The notes: generated by a model from the letters alone, not told the origin. Counted from the stretch's first letter, positions 26,847-37,239 are shown. The stretch is DNA of 64,000 bases from Alphaproteobacteria bacterium (GCA_020049775.1 JAGVLO010000002.1:62001-126000); one strand, 5' to 3'. Program-made: numbers and translations.

Positions 26847-27908
26847 ATGAAAACAAATGACACCAATATCAAAGATGCACTCAAGGCCAAAGCGCTAGAG
26901 CTTGGCTTTGACACGGTAGGTTTTGCTGCACCTGCACTAGACAAAAACGCGCAGGCAGGCCTTCTGGAATTCATCGCACTCGGCCACCATGGCGACATGC
27001 AGTGGATGGAAGACAAGGCCGACCGCCGCGCCGACCCGAAAACCCTGTGGCCGGAAGCGCGCTCGGTGATTGTACTTGGCCATAATTACGGGCCGGACTT
27101 CGACCCCATGGAAAAACTGGAAAGGCGCAACACCGGCGTCATTTCCACCTATGCGCTAAATCAGGACTATCACGACGTTATCAAAAAACGCCTGAAGCAA
27201 TTGGGCCGCTGGATAGCAGAACAATATAAATGCGAAATAAAAGTATTCGTGGATACCGCACCCGTCATGGAAAAACCGCTGGCGGAGATGGCTGGCATCG
27301 GCTGGCAGGGCAAGCACACCTGTTTAGTCAGCCGTGAATTTGGCTCATGGCTATTCCTCGGCAGCATATTCACCACTTTGGAACTGGAAACTGATGCGCA
27401 GGAAATAGACCATTGCGGCAACTGTACACGCTGCCTCGACATTTGCCCCACCAACGCATTCACGAGCGAGCGCAAGCTGGACGCACGCAAATGCATCTCG
27501 TACCTCACCATTGAACATAAAGGCCAGATACCGGAAGAATTCCGCAAAGCCATCGGCAACCGTATATATGGTTGTGACGACTGCCTTGCCGTCTGCCCGT
27601 GGAATAAATTTGCGCAGACCGCAAAAGAAACCGCCTACCATCCGCGCAAGGAACTTGAAGCGCCGCTGCTGCACGAACTGGTTCAGCTGGATGATGCCGC
27701 GTTCCGCCAGATGTTCTCAAAATCTCCGGTTAAACGCATCGGGCGCGACCGCTTTGTGCGCAATGTTTTGATAGCCATCGGCAACAGCAATGACGCTTCT
27801 CTTGCTGAAATCACCAAACCCTTGCTTTCCGACCCCAACCCGTTGGTGGCAGAAATGGCTGGCTGGACATTGCGCGAACTGGCAAAGGCCAGCCCTTTAA
27901 AACCATAA
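26847..27908 (+). CDS. queG: epoxyqueuosine reductase
   Basis: 353-aa cobalamin-dependent enzyme that reduces epoxyqueuosine to queuosine in tRNA, the last step of the modification pathway. Two ferredoxin-type 4Fe-4S motifs are visible: CGNCTRCLDICPT (near 192) and GCDDCLAVCPWNK (near 243). The conserved cobalamin-domain segment MAGIGWQGKHT is also present. Length is normal. Confidence 0.93.
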   Translation: MKTNDTNIKDALKAKALELGFDTVGFAAPALDKNAQAGLLEFIALGHHGDMQWMEDKADRRADPKTLWPEARSVIVLGHNYGPDFDPMEKLERRNTGVISTYALNQDYHDVIKKRLKQLGRWIAEQYKCEIKVFVDTAPVMEKPLAEMAGIGWQGKHTCLVSREFGSWLFLGSIFTTLELETDAQEIDHCGNCTRCLDICPTNAFTSERKLDARKCISYLTIEHKGQIPEEFRKAIGNRIYGCDDCLAVCPWNKFAQTAKETAYHPRKELEAPLLHELVQLDDAAFRQMFSKSPVKRIGRDRFVRNVLIAIGNSNDASLAEITKPLLSDPNPLVAEMAGWTLRELAKASPLKP

Positions 27909-27951
27909 GCTGCCACACTATATATACAGACATACAAAAAGGAGAATCGTT

Positions 27952-28215
27952 ATGCCCCAGATCATCATTTACAGCAAAGACTACTGCCCCTACTGCACCA
28001 AAGCCAAAAATATGCTGACGCAGAAAGGCTATGGCAAAGACATAGTAGAAATAGACATCACGCATGATGAAGCGCTGCAAAAAGAGATGCTGGATAAATC
28101 CGGCGGACGCAAAACAGTGCCGCAAATCTTTATCGGCGGCACACATGTCGGTGGGTTTATGGATATGCAGGAACTCGACACCGCCGGAAAACTCGATCCG
28201 CTCCTGAAATCATAA
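27952..28215 (+). CDS. grxC: glutaredoxin 3
   Basis: 87-aa dithiol glutaredoxin with the CPYC active site (C12, C15), the TVPQIFI cis-proline segment and the GGFMDMQEL glutathione-binding end. It reduces disulfides and mixed disulfides with glutathione in the cytoplasm. AAGGAG stands seven bases before the ATG. It lies 43 bases after queG and may share its transcript. Confidence 0.95.
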   Translation: MPQIIIYSKDYCPYCTKAKNMLTQKGYGKDIVEIDITHDEALQKEMLDKSGGRKTVPQIFIGGTHVGGFMDMQELDTAGKLDPLLKS

Positions 28216-28367
28216 AAACGGTACGGAAGCGTAACAATTATGCAACAGCACTAAGTTTTCTAATCGATTGCCTCCACGACACTACATATAGTTAGTGCAT
28301 CAATAATAAATTTTCTGTAAATATTAATTCGCATTTTAGATAAATTTTACCCAAGCGTGCACAACCC

Positions 28368-28376
28368 TGTGGATAA
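28368..28376 (-). promoter_or_regulatory. exact DnaA-box sequence in an AT-rich gap
   Basis: The complement of the consensus TTATCCACA occurs once, in the 200-base AT-rich gap between grxC and the histidine kinase gene. A second, imperfect match (CTGGATAAA) is about 22 bases to the right. One exact site is not enough to propose an origin; DnaA control of the kinase gene is possible. Confidence 0.3.
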
Positions 28377-28424
28377 ATTGTGTAAAAGCACTGGATAAAA
28401 TTAAAATAAAGAGGCGTGTACAGA

Positions 28425-29672
28425 GTGTTATATTGGCAATTCTGGAATTCTTTTTGTAAACAGTGGGACGATCTTGCCAGCGGCAGGGATCATCCGTCAG
28501 CCGCCAGCGAAAAAACTGACGCGCTTCCCGTAAAAGAGAAATATGAATACCTCACCGAGTACGGCACCCAGATACTTTGCCTGCTCGACATCAACGAGGG
28601 TTGCACCTATCTCTCCCGCAATTTTGAAAATATCACCGGCCTGCTTTGCAGCAAACAATACGGCCAGCGTTTCTTCGATGTCATCCATGAAGACTACCGC
28701 CAACGCCTGTATGATTTGCTCACCTCGGGCTTTGCCGAACATTCTCCCTATCCTTTCCGCTGCAAATTGTTGCACTCCGATGGGAAATATTACTGGTATC
28801 TCTTCCTGATACATCCCGAGCGCAAGGGCAAAGACACCCAATTCGTCTGCATCATTGAGAATATCAATGACAACATGCTGATACAGAACTCGCTGCAACG
28901 CGCACGCTTAGAGGCCGAACTTGCACTGCGCGCACGTTCGGAATTCCTTGCCAACATGAGTCATGAGTTACGCACACCACTCAACGCCGTCATCGGTTTT
29001 GCACAAATTATCGAAAGCGGCATTTTCGGCAAAGTGGATAACAAGCAGTATAATGAATATATCCGCCACATCCATGAAAGCGGCTACGACCTGCTATCGA
29101 AAATTGAAGACCTGCTGGAAATTGCCAGCATCGATGCCGGACAGGTTACACTCTCTCAGGAAGAAGTGCATGTCAGCGACATCCTCAACCAGGTGGTCGA
29201 AGCACAGTCGCATCACGCATCTTCCGCCCGCGTAGCGCTGGAAATCGTGCCGCAAGAATCTGATGTTCTCATTCATGTCGATAGGCTGAAACTGCAGCAT
29301 ATCCTTGGCCACATCGTGGCAAACGCCATACGGTCAAGCCATGTCGGTAGCAGGATTGAACTTTCTTCCCGCATCAATACCGACGGCCAGCTTGAACTCA
29401 GTGTGCAGGATTTTGGTATCGGCATGCCGGAAAATAAACTCAACGCCATCACCATGGCCCTGCAGGAAGACAGCTGCTGGACCGCAGGAGACAACCGTAA
29501 TATCGGGCTGGGACTGGCACTTACGCGTGAATTCGTCACCTTGCATGGTGGTCAGGTACGCCTTTTGAGCAAAGCCGGTATGGGCACAACCGTTACCATT
29601 GGCTTGCCCCCCACCAGCATCCGCTCTACACTGGCCAAGCGTCAGGATTATCTGCGTCAGGCTGTAAGCTAA
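28425..29672 (+). CDS. PAS-domain sensor histidine kinase
   Basis: About 415-aa soluble histidine kinase. A PAS domain (about residues 45-150) precedes the dimerisation helix with SEFLANMSHELRTPLN, whose His (near residue 180) is the phosphorylation site, and a C-terminal ATPase domain with N-box VANAIR and G-box segments (DFGIGM, GLGLALT). No transmembrane helix is seen, so it senses a cytoplasmic signal. GTG 28425 gives a ten-base spacing from AAAGAGG; GTG 28416 is the alternative. No response regulator is adjacent. Confidence 0.85.
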   Translation: MLYWQFWNSFCKQWDDLASGRDHPSAASEKTDALPVKEKYEYLTEYGTQILCLLDINEGCTYLSRNFENITGLLCSKQYGQRFFDVIHEDYRQRLYDLLTSGFAEHSPYPFRCKLLHSDGKYYWYLFLIHPERKGKDTQFVCIIENINDNMLIQNSLQRARLEAELALRARSEFLANMSHELRTPLNAVIGFAQIIESGIFGKVDNKQYNEYIRHIHESGYDLLSKIEDLLEIASIDAGQVTLSQEEVHVSDILNQVVEAQSHHASSARVALEIVPQESDVLIHVDRLKLQHILGHIVANAIRSSHVGSRIELSSRINTDGQLELSVQDFGIGMPENKLNAITMALQEDSCWTAGDNRNIGLGLALTREFVTLHGGQVRLLSKAGMGTTVTIGLPPTSIRSTLAKRQDYLRQAVS

Positions 29673-29690
29673 TTATTTTCTGAGTTACTT

Positions 29691-30293
29691 ATGGATAAAC
29701 AAAAAGCCGCCTTGGCTATTATTGAAAAGGCGTTACCGCTGGTGCCTTTCGAAGGCTGGACACAGCAAACGCTGGGTAAAGCTGCCATCGCCGCAGGCTA
29801 TAAAAAAACGGACGCCATACGCGTGTTCCCAGGTGGTGCAATCGACGCGGTTGACGCCTTCCTGCGCCATTCAGACGAAAGCATGGCTGAAACGCTGGCA
29901 ACATATCACCTTGATACCATGAAAATACGTGAGCGCATCACCGCCGCTATCCGCATCAAACTGGAAGCATTCGCGCCTCACCGCGAAGCGCTGCGCAAAG
30001 CAATTGCCATGCAGTCAGTTCCCTTCCATTGCCACCGTGCGCTAAAGAGCCTGTACCACAGCGTGGATGCCATGTGGTATGCCATCGGCGACACATCTAC
30101 CGATTTTAATTTCTACACCAAGCGCCTGACGCTGGCGGGCGTGTATTCCACCACCCTGCTGTACTGGTTGGAGGATAAAAGCGCCGGATATGAAAATACA
30201 TGGGCGTTTTTAGACCGCCGCATCGGCGATGTCATGACGATTGAAAAAACGAAACATAAGTTCCGCAGCTGGTATAACCAGAAATTCGCTTAA
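29691..30293 (+). CDS. COQ9 family protein
   Basis: 200-aa helical protein of the COQ9 family, which binds lipids and supports ubiquinone biosynthesis in alphaproteobacteria and mitochondria. It has the TetR-like N-terminal helices and the family's C-terminal region (DFNFYTKRLTLAGVYSTTLL followed by WLEDKS and FLDRRI). Length is as expected. It follows the histidine kinase by 18 bases. Confidence 0.9.
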   Translation: MDKQKAALAIIEKALPLVPFEGWTQQTLGKAAIAAGYKKTDAIRVFPGGAIDAVDAFLRHSDESMAETLATYHLDTMKIRERITAAIRIKLEAFAPHREALRKAIAMQSVPFHCHRALKSLYHSVDAMWYAIGDTSTDFNFYTKRLTLAGVYSTTLLYWLEDKSAGYENTWAFLDRRIGDVMTIEKTKHKFRSWYNQKFA

Positions 30294-30302
30294 AACTCTG
30301 CC

Positions 30303-31070
30303 CTATTCCGCAGCTGTGCGCAGGTCTGAGCGCGTGCCGAACATCAGCACATCATCATAAATATTGCGCGAGGCAAGAAACCCCTGTGAGGGGTCTTTCT
30401 GTACAAAAATACCGTTCAGCCCCGTGGCCACAACATTGGCGGAGCAATCACAGTTTTCCTGCTCGTCAAGATTTGCAGAAGCCATGTTGATGCGCGCTAT
30501 CCCGCCAACGCGCGAATAAGCACCATGTCCGTTTGATCCATAGCTCAGCAATACATAAGCCGCCAGCGTGGATTTTGCATTGCCGGACGCATCGTTGACA
30601 GTCATGCGCGGGGTTACGTCGTTAGCGGCAACGGTAATGAATGAATTATCGAGCGTCATGTCTGCCGATACGAAATACATGATACGCCTGCCCCAGCCAT
30701 CAATGGCAAAGTCATCTGGCAAGCGCAGCGTCTTCACCGGCACCATGCCGCCCTTTGGGTCTTGGTCGCTGCCATCGACATTCAGAAAATTGGCCGAAGG
30801 CGTGCCGTCACAGTCTTCTTTATTTTCCGCTTCCACACCAAAAAACTGCGAACTGGTTGATAAGGTCGCATCCGCAGGGCATGGCATACGTTCAAACGCA
30901 ATGCGGTAATCATGAAGGGCTTTCTGGATAGTGAGCATCTTATCCACAGTTTCCTGCATCTGCTGGCGTTGCAGCGAGGCGATGAACATGGTCATGCCGC
31001 CGCCTGCCAAAATAGCAAGGATGGCAATCACAATGCTCATTTCAAGAAGTGTGAAACCTCGGTTACGCAT
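30303..31070 (-). CDS. prepilin-type protein
   Basis: 255-aa protein with a class III prepilin leader: RNRG before the cleavage site, then FTLLEMSIVIAILAIL with the conserved Glu at +5 and a hydrophobic helix. This marks it for cleavage by prepilin peptidase and assembly by a type IV pilus or type II secretion-like machine. The mature region has several cysteines and resembles a large pseudopilin or adhesin. Start is ATG 31070, just after the lpdA stop. No other pilus gene is adjacent, so its machine must be elsewhere. Confidence 0.75.
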   Translation of the reverse strand: MRNRGFTLLEMSIVIAILAILAGGGMTMFIASLQRQQMQETVDKMLTIQKALHDYRIAFERMPCPADATLSTSSQFFGVEAENKEDCDGTPSANFLNVDGSDQDPKGGMVPVKTLRLPDDFAIDGWGRRIMYFVSADMTLDNSFITVAANDVTPRMTVNDASGNAKSTLAAYVLLSYGSNGHGAYSRVGGIARINMASANLDEQENCDCSANVVATGLNGIFVQKDPSQGFLASRNIYDDVLMFGTRSDLRTAAE

Positions 31071-31076
31071 GAACAA

Positions 31077-32492
31077 TTACATGTGGATGACTTTGCCGAA
31101 CGCATCCAGCACCGATTCATGCATCATTTCCGACAATGTCGGATGCGGGAATACGGTGTGCATCAGTTCGCCTTCGGTCAGTTCGCCCGCCTTGGCAATC
31201 GCATAGCCCTGAATCATTTCGGTCACTTCTGCGCCTATCATGTGCGCGCCGAGCAACTCGCCGGTTTTGGCATCAAAGATGGTCTTAACAAGCCCTTCCG
31301 GCTCACCAAGCGCAATAGCCTTGCCGTTACCCATGAAGGAGAAACGGCCAACTTTTATGTTCAGGCCTTTTTCCTTGGCGGCTTTTTCAGTCATGCCCAC
31401 GCTTGCCACCTGCGGCCAGCAATAGGTGCAGCCCGGTATGTTCTTTATATTGAGCGGGTGAACATCTTTCACACCGGCGATTTTTTCCACGCAAATAACG
31501 CCTTCATGGCTAGCCTTGTGCGCAAGCCATGGCGGGCCGGTCAGGTCACCGATAGCATATACGCCCGGCTCATCCGTGGCGCTCCACTGGTTTACGACGA
31601 TGTGGGTTTTTTCCACCTTCACCTTCGTACCTTCAATGCCGATATTTTCAACATTGCCGACAATGCCCACAGCCAGAATCACGCGGTCGAAGGTAGATTC
31701 GCTGGTCTTGCCATCGGCTTCCAGTGTGGCGGTTACATTGTCTTTGCCTTTTTTCAGTGCCTTCACCGTGGTCTTGGTGTGGATTTTCATGCCCTGCTTT
31801 TCAAAGGCCTTGTGCGCCAGCTTGGAGATTTCCTCGTCTTCCACCGGCAGAATGCGGTCCATCACTTCCACCACGGTCACTTCCGCGCCCATGGTGCGGT
31901 AGAAGCTTGCGAACTCGATACCGATTGCGCCGCTGCCAACAACAAGAAGTGACTTAGGCATAGCGTCGGGCACCATCGCCTCGCGGTAGGTCCATACCAG
32001 CTTGCCGTCCGGCTCAAGTCCTGGCAATGTGCGCGCACGCGCGCCCGTGGCGAGGATGATGTGCTTCGCGGTCAACTCGCTCACCTTTTTGCCGTCTTTT
32101 TCTACGGAGACTTTACCCTTCCCTGCCAGCTTGCCGTGGCCGTCTACGACAGTGACTTTATTTTTTTTCATCAGGCCCGAGATGCCTTTGGTCAGCTGGG
32201 CTGACACGCTGCGTGAACGCGCAACGATTTTTGACAGGTCGAATTTGATGTCCTTGGCGCTGATGCCGAATGTGTCGAGATGATTTACCAGATGATAGAT
32301 TTCGCTGGAGCGCAGCAGCGCCTTGGTGGGGATACAGCCCCAGTTAAGGCAGATGCCGCCCATATGCTCGCGCTCAACCACTGCCGTTTTCAACCCCAGC
32401 TGTGCTGCGCGTATAGCGGCTACATATCCACCCGGGCCACCGCCAATAATTACAACGTCAAACTGTTGATTGGCAAAATTCGTGTCAGTCAT
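31077..32492 (-). CDS. lpdA: dihydrolipoyl dehydrogenase (E3)
   Basis: 471-aa flavoprotein disulfide reductase that reoxidises dihydrolipoamide with NAD in the pyruvate dehydrogenase complex. The FAD loop VVIIGGGPGGYVAAIRAA, the redox disulfide GGICLNWGCIPTKALL, the NAD loop LVVGSGAIGIEFASF and the C-terminal HPTLSE active-site segment are all visible. AGGAAC before ATG 32492 sets the start. It lies downstream of pdhC with a small exported-protein gene between. Confidence 0.95.
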   Translation of the reverse strand: MTDTNFANQQFDVVIIGGGPGGYVAAIRAAQLGLKTAVVEREHMGGICLNWGCIPTKALLRSSEIYHLVNHLDTFGISAKDIKFDLSKIVARSRSVSAQLTKGISGLMKKNKVTVVDGHGKLAGKGKVSVEKDGKKVSELTAKHIILATGARARTLPGLEPDGKLVWTYREAMVPDAMPKSLLVVGSGAIGIEFASFYRTMGAEVTVVEVMDRILPVEDEEISKLAHKAFEKQGMKIHTKTTVKALKKGKDNVTATLEADGKTSESTFDRVILAVGIVGNVENIGIEGTKVKVEKTHIVVNQWSATDEPGVYAIGDLTGPPWLAHKASHEGVICVEKIAGVKDVHPLNIKNIPGCTYCWPQVASVGMTEKAAKEKGLNIKVGRFSFMGNGKAIALGEPEGLVKTIFDAKTGELLGAHMIGAEVTEMIQGYAIAKAGELTEGELMHTVFPHPTLSEMMHESVLDAFGKVIHM

Positions 32493-32511
32493 ATAGTTCC
32501 TATTTTTTGAA

Positions 32512-32979
32512 TTATTGTTTTTGTTTTTCCAACGGTACTTTCGAGGAGTGGTGGTCAACGATCACCCACTTGCCACCCGAAAGAATATAGGTGAAGGAAA
32601 AACGCGACGGAATCACGATGGACTCGCCTTCCTGCGTGTAGCTGAGCGTGTACAGACCGCTATTGAGCGCAACATTACCGAACTGGCGCGGATGCGTTTC
32701 GGTGATTTCCACCTTCACGTCAGGATTAGAAGTCACTTTCCTGTAATATTCAGTCAGCTGCGCGCGCGTGGTCAACGGCTTGATGGCAAAAGCCGGAAAC
32801 ATGATGGCCTTCTTATCGTAATACGAAACAACCTTGTCAATGTTGCGGCTTTCCACCGCCGCTTCCCATTGCTTGAGGGCATCGGAAACATCCGGCGTTT
32901 TGGTAGAAGCGGCATAGACAGCGCCCGCCAGCATTACGGAAACGGCAAATACTCCGGCAATAGAACGAAAAGAAATCAT
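32512..32979 (-). CDS. exported SnoaL-like / NTF2-fold protein
   Basis: 155-aa protein with a signal peptide (MISFRSIAGVFAVSVMLAGAVYA). The mature domain (ALKQWEAAVESRNIDKVVSYY..., SRFSFTYILSGGKWVIVDHH) matches the SnoaL/DUF4440-type NTF2 fold used by many small enzymes and binding proteins. GGAGAATAACC precedes ATG 32979. It sits between pdhC and lpdA on the same strand; its role there is unknown. Confidence 0.75.
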   Translation of the reverse strand: MISFRSIAGVFAVSVMLAGAVYAASTKTPDVSDALKQWEAAVESRNIDKVVSYYDKKAIMFPAFAIKPLTTRAQLTEYYRKVTSNPDVKVEITETHPRQFGNVALNSGLYTLSYTQEGESIVIPSRFSFTYILSGGKWVIVDHHSSKVPLEKQKQ

Positions 32980-33001
32980 GGTTATTCTCCGAAATGGGGG
33001 A

Positions 33002-34264
33002 TTAGAGGAGGAGCAATGCGGGGCTTTCGATATAGTGCTTGAAGGCGGAGAGGAACTCAGCGCCCACGGCACCATCAACCACACGGTGGTCAACTGAAAG
33101 GGTAATGTCCATAACGTTGCGCACTTCCATTTTGCCATGGCGCACGACCACACGCTCTTCACCCGCGCCGACAGCCATGATGCAGCCCTGCGGCGGGTTG
33201 ACGATAGCCGCAAAGGTTTTCACACCATACATGCCGAGGTTGGAAATGGAGAAACCGCCGCCCTGAAATTCTTCCGGCGCCAGCTTGCCAGCGCGTGCGC
33301 GGGCAGCAAGGTCTTTCATTTCGTTGGAGATGGTCACCACCGTTTTCTGGTCAGCGTTTTTGACAATCGGGGTAATCAGCCCGCCCTCAATCGCTACCGC
33401 TACGGAGATGTCCACGTTGTTATACATCATGATGGCTTCATCGCTCCATGATGCGTTGGCGGCAGGCACTTTCTTCAGCGCCATTGACACGGCCTTGATG
33501 ATGAAATCATTGACCGACACTTTATAGGCAGGTTTTTTGTCTTTGCCTGCCAGCGCTTCGGCTTCGAAATTGATGTCCTTGCGCACGTCGAGCAGCTTGT
33601 TCAGCTCGCATTCCACCGTCAGGTAGAAATGCGGCACTTGCTGCTTGGACTCGGTGAGCCTGCGCGCAATGACTTTGCGCATATTGTTGTTAGGCACTTT
33701 GGTGATTTCCTGCGGATTGCGGAACACGCGGCCTTTGCCCGTGCCACCCGTAGCCTGCGCCTTGAGCACGTCGTCTTTTACGATGCGGCCATGCGGGCCA
33801 CTGCCCTGCACCATGCGCAAATCGATACCTTCATTAGAAGCAACGCGCTTGGCCAGCGGTGATGCAAACAAGCGTGTGTTGCCCATCACCGGAGTGATCG
33901 GCGCGGGAGTTGTAGAAGCAGCCGGAGCAGATGCAGCAGCGGGAGCTTCCGCCTTTGCCGGCGCGGCAGCAGATGCCGGGCCTGCCTTTGGCTTGTAACT
34001 TGCAATCACGCCCTTATCTTCGCCGTCTTCAAGCAGCAGCGCGATAAGCTGGTTTACCTTCACCGCTTCCGTGCCTGCGGGAATCATGATTTTACCGACA
34101 ATGCCTTCATCCACGGCTTCTACTTCCATGGTGGCCTTGTCGGTTTCGATTTCGGCAATCACCTGTCCGGATTTAATCTTGTCGCCTTCCTTGACGGTCC
34201 ATTTGGCAAGGTTGCCCTCGGTCATGGTGGGCGAAAGTGCAGGCATCAGAATTTCAATTGGCAT
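33002..34264 (-). CDS. pdhC: pyruvate dehydrogenase E2 (dihydrolipoyl acetyltransferase)
   Basis: 420-aa E2 core of pyruvate dehydrogenase. One N-terminal lipoyl domain ([10 protein letters not shown], lipoylated Lys near residue 43), an Ala/Pro-rich linker, a peripheral subunit-binding domain ([18 protein letters not shown]) and the catalytic acetyltransferase domain ending in the DHRVVDG motif are in order. It transfers acetyl groups to CoA. It follows pdhB by 19 bases. Confidence 0.96.
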   Translation of the reverse strand: MPIEILMPALSPTMTEGNLAKWTVKEGDKIKSGQVIAEIETDKATMEVEAVDEGIVGKIMIPAGTEAVKVNQLIALLLEDGEDKGVIASYKPKAGPASAAAPAKAEAPAAASAPAASTTPAPITPVMGNTRLFASPLAKRVASNEGIDLRMVQGSGPHGRIVKDDVLKAQATGGTGKGRVFRNPQEITKVPNNNMRKVIARRLTESKQQVPHFYLTVECELNKLLDVRKDINFEAEALAGKDKKPAYKVSVNDFIIKAVSMALKKVPAANASWSDEAIMMYNNVDISVAVAIEGGLITPIVKNADQKTVVTISNEMKDLAARARAGKLAPEEFQGGGFSISNLGMYGVKTFAAIVNPPQGCIMAVGAGEERVVVRHGKMEVRNVMDITLSVDHRVVDGAVGAEFLSAFKHYIESPALLLL

Positions 34265-34283
34265 TGTTATTATTCTCCGTCAA

Positions 34284-35279
34284 TTAGGCAGCTTGCTGTT
34301 CGCGGTAGCAAACCTGCTTTACCGCGTCGATGATATGGGAAGGTTGTGGCAGGCAGAGTTTCTCGAGATTGGCGGCATAGGGCAACGGAAGGTCCAGACC
34401 CGCCACACGCGCCACCGGCGCATCGAGATAGTCAAACGCATGCTCCATGATAATCGCGGCGATTTCTGCGCCAATACCAGCGGTAGGCCAGCCTTCTTCG
34501 ACGGATACCACGCGGTTGGTTTTCTTCACCGACTCAATAATGGTTTCCGTATCCAGCGGGCGCAGCGTGCGCAGGTCAATCACCTCGGCAGAGATGCCTT
34601 CCTGTTGCAGCAATTCAGCTGCCTGCAGTGCTTTGCCAACCATGATGGAAAACGCCACGATGGTAACGTCCGTGCCTTCGCGCACCACAGCCGCTTTGCC
34701 GATGGGCAGCACGAAGTCCTTGTCATCAGGCACTTCAAAACTCTGGCCGTAGAGCATTTCGTTTTCTAAAAAAACAACCGGATTCGGATCGCGGATGGCG
34801 GCCTTGAGCAGGCCTTTAGCGCTGGCCGCATCATACGGCGCAATTACCTTCAGGCCCGGAATATGGGCATACCAGCTGGCATAGCACTGTGAATGCTGCG
34901 CACCCACGCGTGACGCCGCGCCGTTCGGGCCGCGGAACACCATCGGGCAGCGGATCTGGCCGCCGGACATATAATTGGTTTTGGCAGCGGAATTGATGAT
35001 ATGGTCCATCGCCTGCATGGCGAAGTTGAACGTCATGAACTCAACCACTGGCTTCAGGCCCATCATGGCCGCTCCCACGCCGAGTCCGGCAAATCCGTGT
35101 TCGGTAATTGGCGTGTCTACCACACGCTTGGCACCGAATTCGGCGAGCAGCCCTTCGGTCACTTTATAAGCGCCCTGATATTCGGCGACTTCCTCGCCCA
35201 TCACAAATACTTCCGGGTCACGGCGCATTTCTTCCGCCATCGCATCACGTAGCGCTACGCGCACAGTCTGGGTAGTCAT
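34284..35279 (-). CDS. pdhB: pyruvate dehydrogenase E1 beta subunit
   Basis: 331-aa thiamine-diphosphate-dependent E1 beta subunit that decarboxylates pyruvate together with PdhA. Family segments visible include [35 protein letters not shown] and [16 protein letters not shown]. It begins directly at the catalytic domain; the N-terminal lipoyl domain found on this subunit in many other alphaproteobacteria is absent. Two bases separate it from the upstream hypothetical gene. Confidence 0.95.
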   Translation of the reverse strand: MTTQTVRVALRDAMAEEMRRDPEVFVMGEEVAEYQGAYKVTEGLLAEFGAKRVVDTPITEHGFAGLGVGAAMMGLKPVVEFMTFNFAMQAMDHIINSAAKTNYMSGGQIRCPMVFRGPNGAASRVGAQHSQCYASWYAHIPGLKVIAPYDAASAKGLLKAAIRDPNPVVFLENEMLYGQSFEVPDDKDFVLPIGKAAVVREGTDVTIVAFSIMVGKALQAAELLQQEGISAEVIDLRTLRPLDTETIIESVKKTNRVVSVEEGWPTAGIGAEIAAIIMEHAFDYLDAPVARVAGLDLPLPYAANLEKLCLPQPSHIIDAVKQVCYREQQAA

Positions 35280-35281
35280 AG

Positions 35282-35983
35282 TTAGTGTCTCCTAGTTCCA
35301 AAATCAGCTTCGAGTGTTTGTTCAACTTTTGCCAGCAGCGCAAGAAAATCCTTGTGCACAACCAGCGTCCTGTTATCCGGCGGTTCTGAGAACGCCTTGT
35401 TCATATCGTCTTGCGTGTAGCCGATGGCTTCGCCCATACATAGCATCAGGTGCGCAACGCGGTCGCACTCCGCTGCACTGGAAAATCTTTTTTGCAGCAT
35501 GCCCTTTTCATCAGGCACGCGCCGCCATTTGGCGAACATCAGCTGTTCCAGACCGTCTATTGCTTCAGCCGCAGCACTTACGCCAAAATGATCGAGGTCA
35601 AGTTTTTCAAAACGCAGCGATACCTGATGAGGGTCCTTCTCATTGCTCTTAAGCGTTACTTCCGGTTCTTCCGTTTCGCTGCCTCCGCGCCTTAACGGGT
35701 TAAAGGCAAAGAACAGGGTCGAATTGACAAAATCCTCAACGCCCTTGCGTATTTTATCGCGGTCAATATGACCATCATCATCCTGCGCCACCGGCAGGTC
35801 GATGCCCTCAAATTTGTGCGATTCACCCGCTGCCATTTCACCCGCCTTGTCAGAAAGCGTAAAATTGACGAGCTTTATCTCAAGGCCATTTAATACCCGG
35901 CTGCCCTGTTTGCTTTCACGAATAGTACCCACCACACGCCCGACATGTTTTAACTGCTCTTTACTTAACTGAAATAATTGCAT
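35282..35983 (-). CDS. hypothetical protein, paralogue of its neighbour (pair member 2)
   Basis: 233-aa soluble protein. It is a tandem paralogue of the gene at 35994: both begin MQLFQL-x-KEQLK, share FGVSAAAEA-[IL]-D with following hydrophobic positions in the middle, and end with a KVEQT or EVEQT motif near DFG/DFV. I do not recognise the family. Ten bases separate the two, and pdhB begins two bases downstream, so it is embedded in the pdh operon. Confidence 0.6.
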   Translation of the reverse strand: MQLFQLSKEQLKHVGRVVGTIRESKQGSRVLNGLEIKLVNFTLSDKAGEMAAGESHKFEGIDLPVAQDDDGHIDRDKIRKGVEDFVNSTLFFAFNPLRRGGSETEEPEVTLKSNEKDPHQVSLRFEKLDLDHFGVSAAAEAIDGLEQLMFAKWRRVPDEKGMLQKRFSSAAECDRVAHLMLCMGEAIGYTQDDMNKAFSEPPDNRTLVVHKDFLALLAKVEQTLEADFGTRRH

Positions 35984-35993
35984 ATCCGGTTTC

Positions 35994-36707
35994 CTAGTGC
36001 TTTACGCGAACGAAGTCGGCGTGGAACGTCTGTTCAACCTCTGCCAGATGTTTCATCAGCTCCCTGTTTATGGTCAGTATGCGGCCATCATCATCAGATG
36101 CCCTGAACTGGCTTTCAATCTCATCTTCCGTGTAACCCGAGGCACGCGCCATGCAGTTAATCAAGTGGCCCGCCAGTGCAGCCTGTTCTTCATTGACGAA
36201 TTTCTTGGTCAGTTCCTTTGGTTCACTGCCCGGCACTTTCTTCCAACCGGAAAACATCATCAGCTCCATTTTATCCAGCGCCTCGGCGGCAGCGGAAACA
36301 CCAAATTTCTCAGGGTCGAGCTGAATAAAGCGCAGATAGTACTGTCCGTCTTCCGTATCCTGCGCAAGACGCACCGCCGGCATGTCATCCATCGGCAGCG
36401 TAGGCTGCGTCATGTTGAAGGCGACCAGCAACGCCGAAAACACAAAATCATTCACGCCGCCTTCCATAGCCTTGTAGTCAGCATCCACATCATCGTCTTT
36501 TTTAAACGGCAGCAATATGTCCGGCACATTGCTCTCCATAGCGAGACCTTTTTCATCATCTTCTGCAAATACTTTCAGGACAAAAATCGGCATATCGACA
36601 TTAGAAAGTGGCAGTTGTACCTTGCCGGATGCGGCTACTTCGCGGATTTTCGGAAGTCCCTTGTGAATGGACTTGAGTTGTTCTTTTGCCAGCTGGAAGA
36701 GTTGCAT
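35994..36707 (-). CDS. hypothetical protein, paralogue of its neighbour (pair member 1)
   Basis: 237-aa soluble protein, related to the gene at 35282 over its whole length (shared N-terminus, [10 protein letters not shown] core and VEQTFHADF end). Probably produced by tandem duplication followed by divergence. It starts two bases after the stop of the 163-aa gene. No enzymatic motif is visible. Confidence 0.6.
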   Translation of the reverse strand: MQLFQLAKEQLKSIHKGLPKIREVAASGKVQLPLSNVDMPIFVLKVFAEDDEKGLAMESNVPDILLPFKKDDDVDADYKAMEGGVNDFVFSALLVAFNMTQPTLPMDDMPAVRLAQDTEDGQYYLRFIQLDPEKFGVSAAAEALDKMELMMFSGWKKVPGSEPKELTKKFVNEEQAALAGHLINCMARASGYTEDEIESQFRASDDDGRILTINRELMKHLAEVEQTFHADFVRVKH

Positions 36708-36709
36708 GA

Positions 36710-37201
36710 TTACCGTCCGCGCCCCTCTTCACGCTGAGCATCCTGCTCGGGATTAAAAATCACATCAAAATCTACATCCGACACGCGCAGGTGAATGGCC
36801 TGACTCAGCGGGTTGCGGTCTTCGCGCTTATACACCACTCCCATTTTCCGGAAGAAACCAAGGGTATCAATCAGGTCAGTGGATGATGTGAAATCCTTGT
36901 AATACCAGTCGCCCTCGTGTGACCAGCCAACGCCGTATTTCTGTTCCAGCGCGTCTATCTGCTCAATTACGCGATCCAGAGTAATGGCTGGTGGCGGCGT
37001 AACACCCTTATCGGTAATAAGTCCGAACCTCGGAAATTCCTTTGCGCAATTTTCCACCGCCATCCTCAAAACTTTTACAGCCTGTTTATGCAGGCGCCAC
37101 TCGCCCTTGTTGGTGAAATGGCTGTCGTCATCCAGCACTTCAAAGTTATGGTCACCGACCGCTTGTTGCGCATATTCCCTGGCCTTGTTAAAGATTTCCA
37201 T
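36710..37201 (-). CDS. hypothetical protein within the pdh gene run
   Basis: 163-aa soluble protein with an aromatic-rich middle (YGVGWSHEGDWYYKDF) and an acidic, charged C-terminus. No recognised domain. It is transcribed with the tandem paralogues downstream (two-base gap), and the small exported protein gene lies 38 bases upstream. The role is unknown. Confidence 0.55.
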   Translation of the reverse strand: MEIFNKAREYAQQAVGDHNFEVLDDDSHFTNKGEWRLHKQAVKVLRMAVENCAKEFPRFGLITDKGVTPPPAITLDRVIEQIDALEQKYGVGWSHEGDWYYKDFTSSTDLIDTLGFFRKMGVVYKREDRNPLSQAIHLRVSDVDFDVIFNPEQDAQREEGRGR

Positions 37202-37239
37202 ATGCTTTCGCTCCCGTGCGACAATTGCTTGTTCACTGC

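Noticed and set aside
28216-28424. Possible replication origin near an exact DnaA box
   Set aside because: Only one exact box and one imperfect copy, with no origin-linked genes (dnaA, hemE, parAB, gidA) nearby.
30912-31952. 346-codon plus-strand frame
   Set aside because: Antisense to lpdA and the prepilin gene; its His- and Phe-rich composition is that of a shadow frame.
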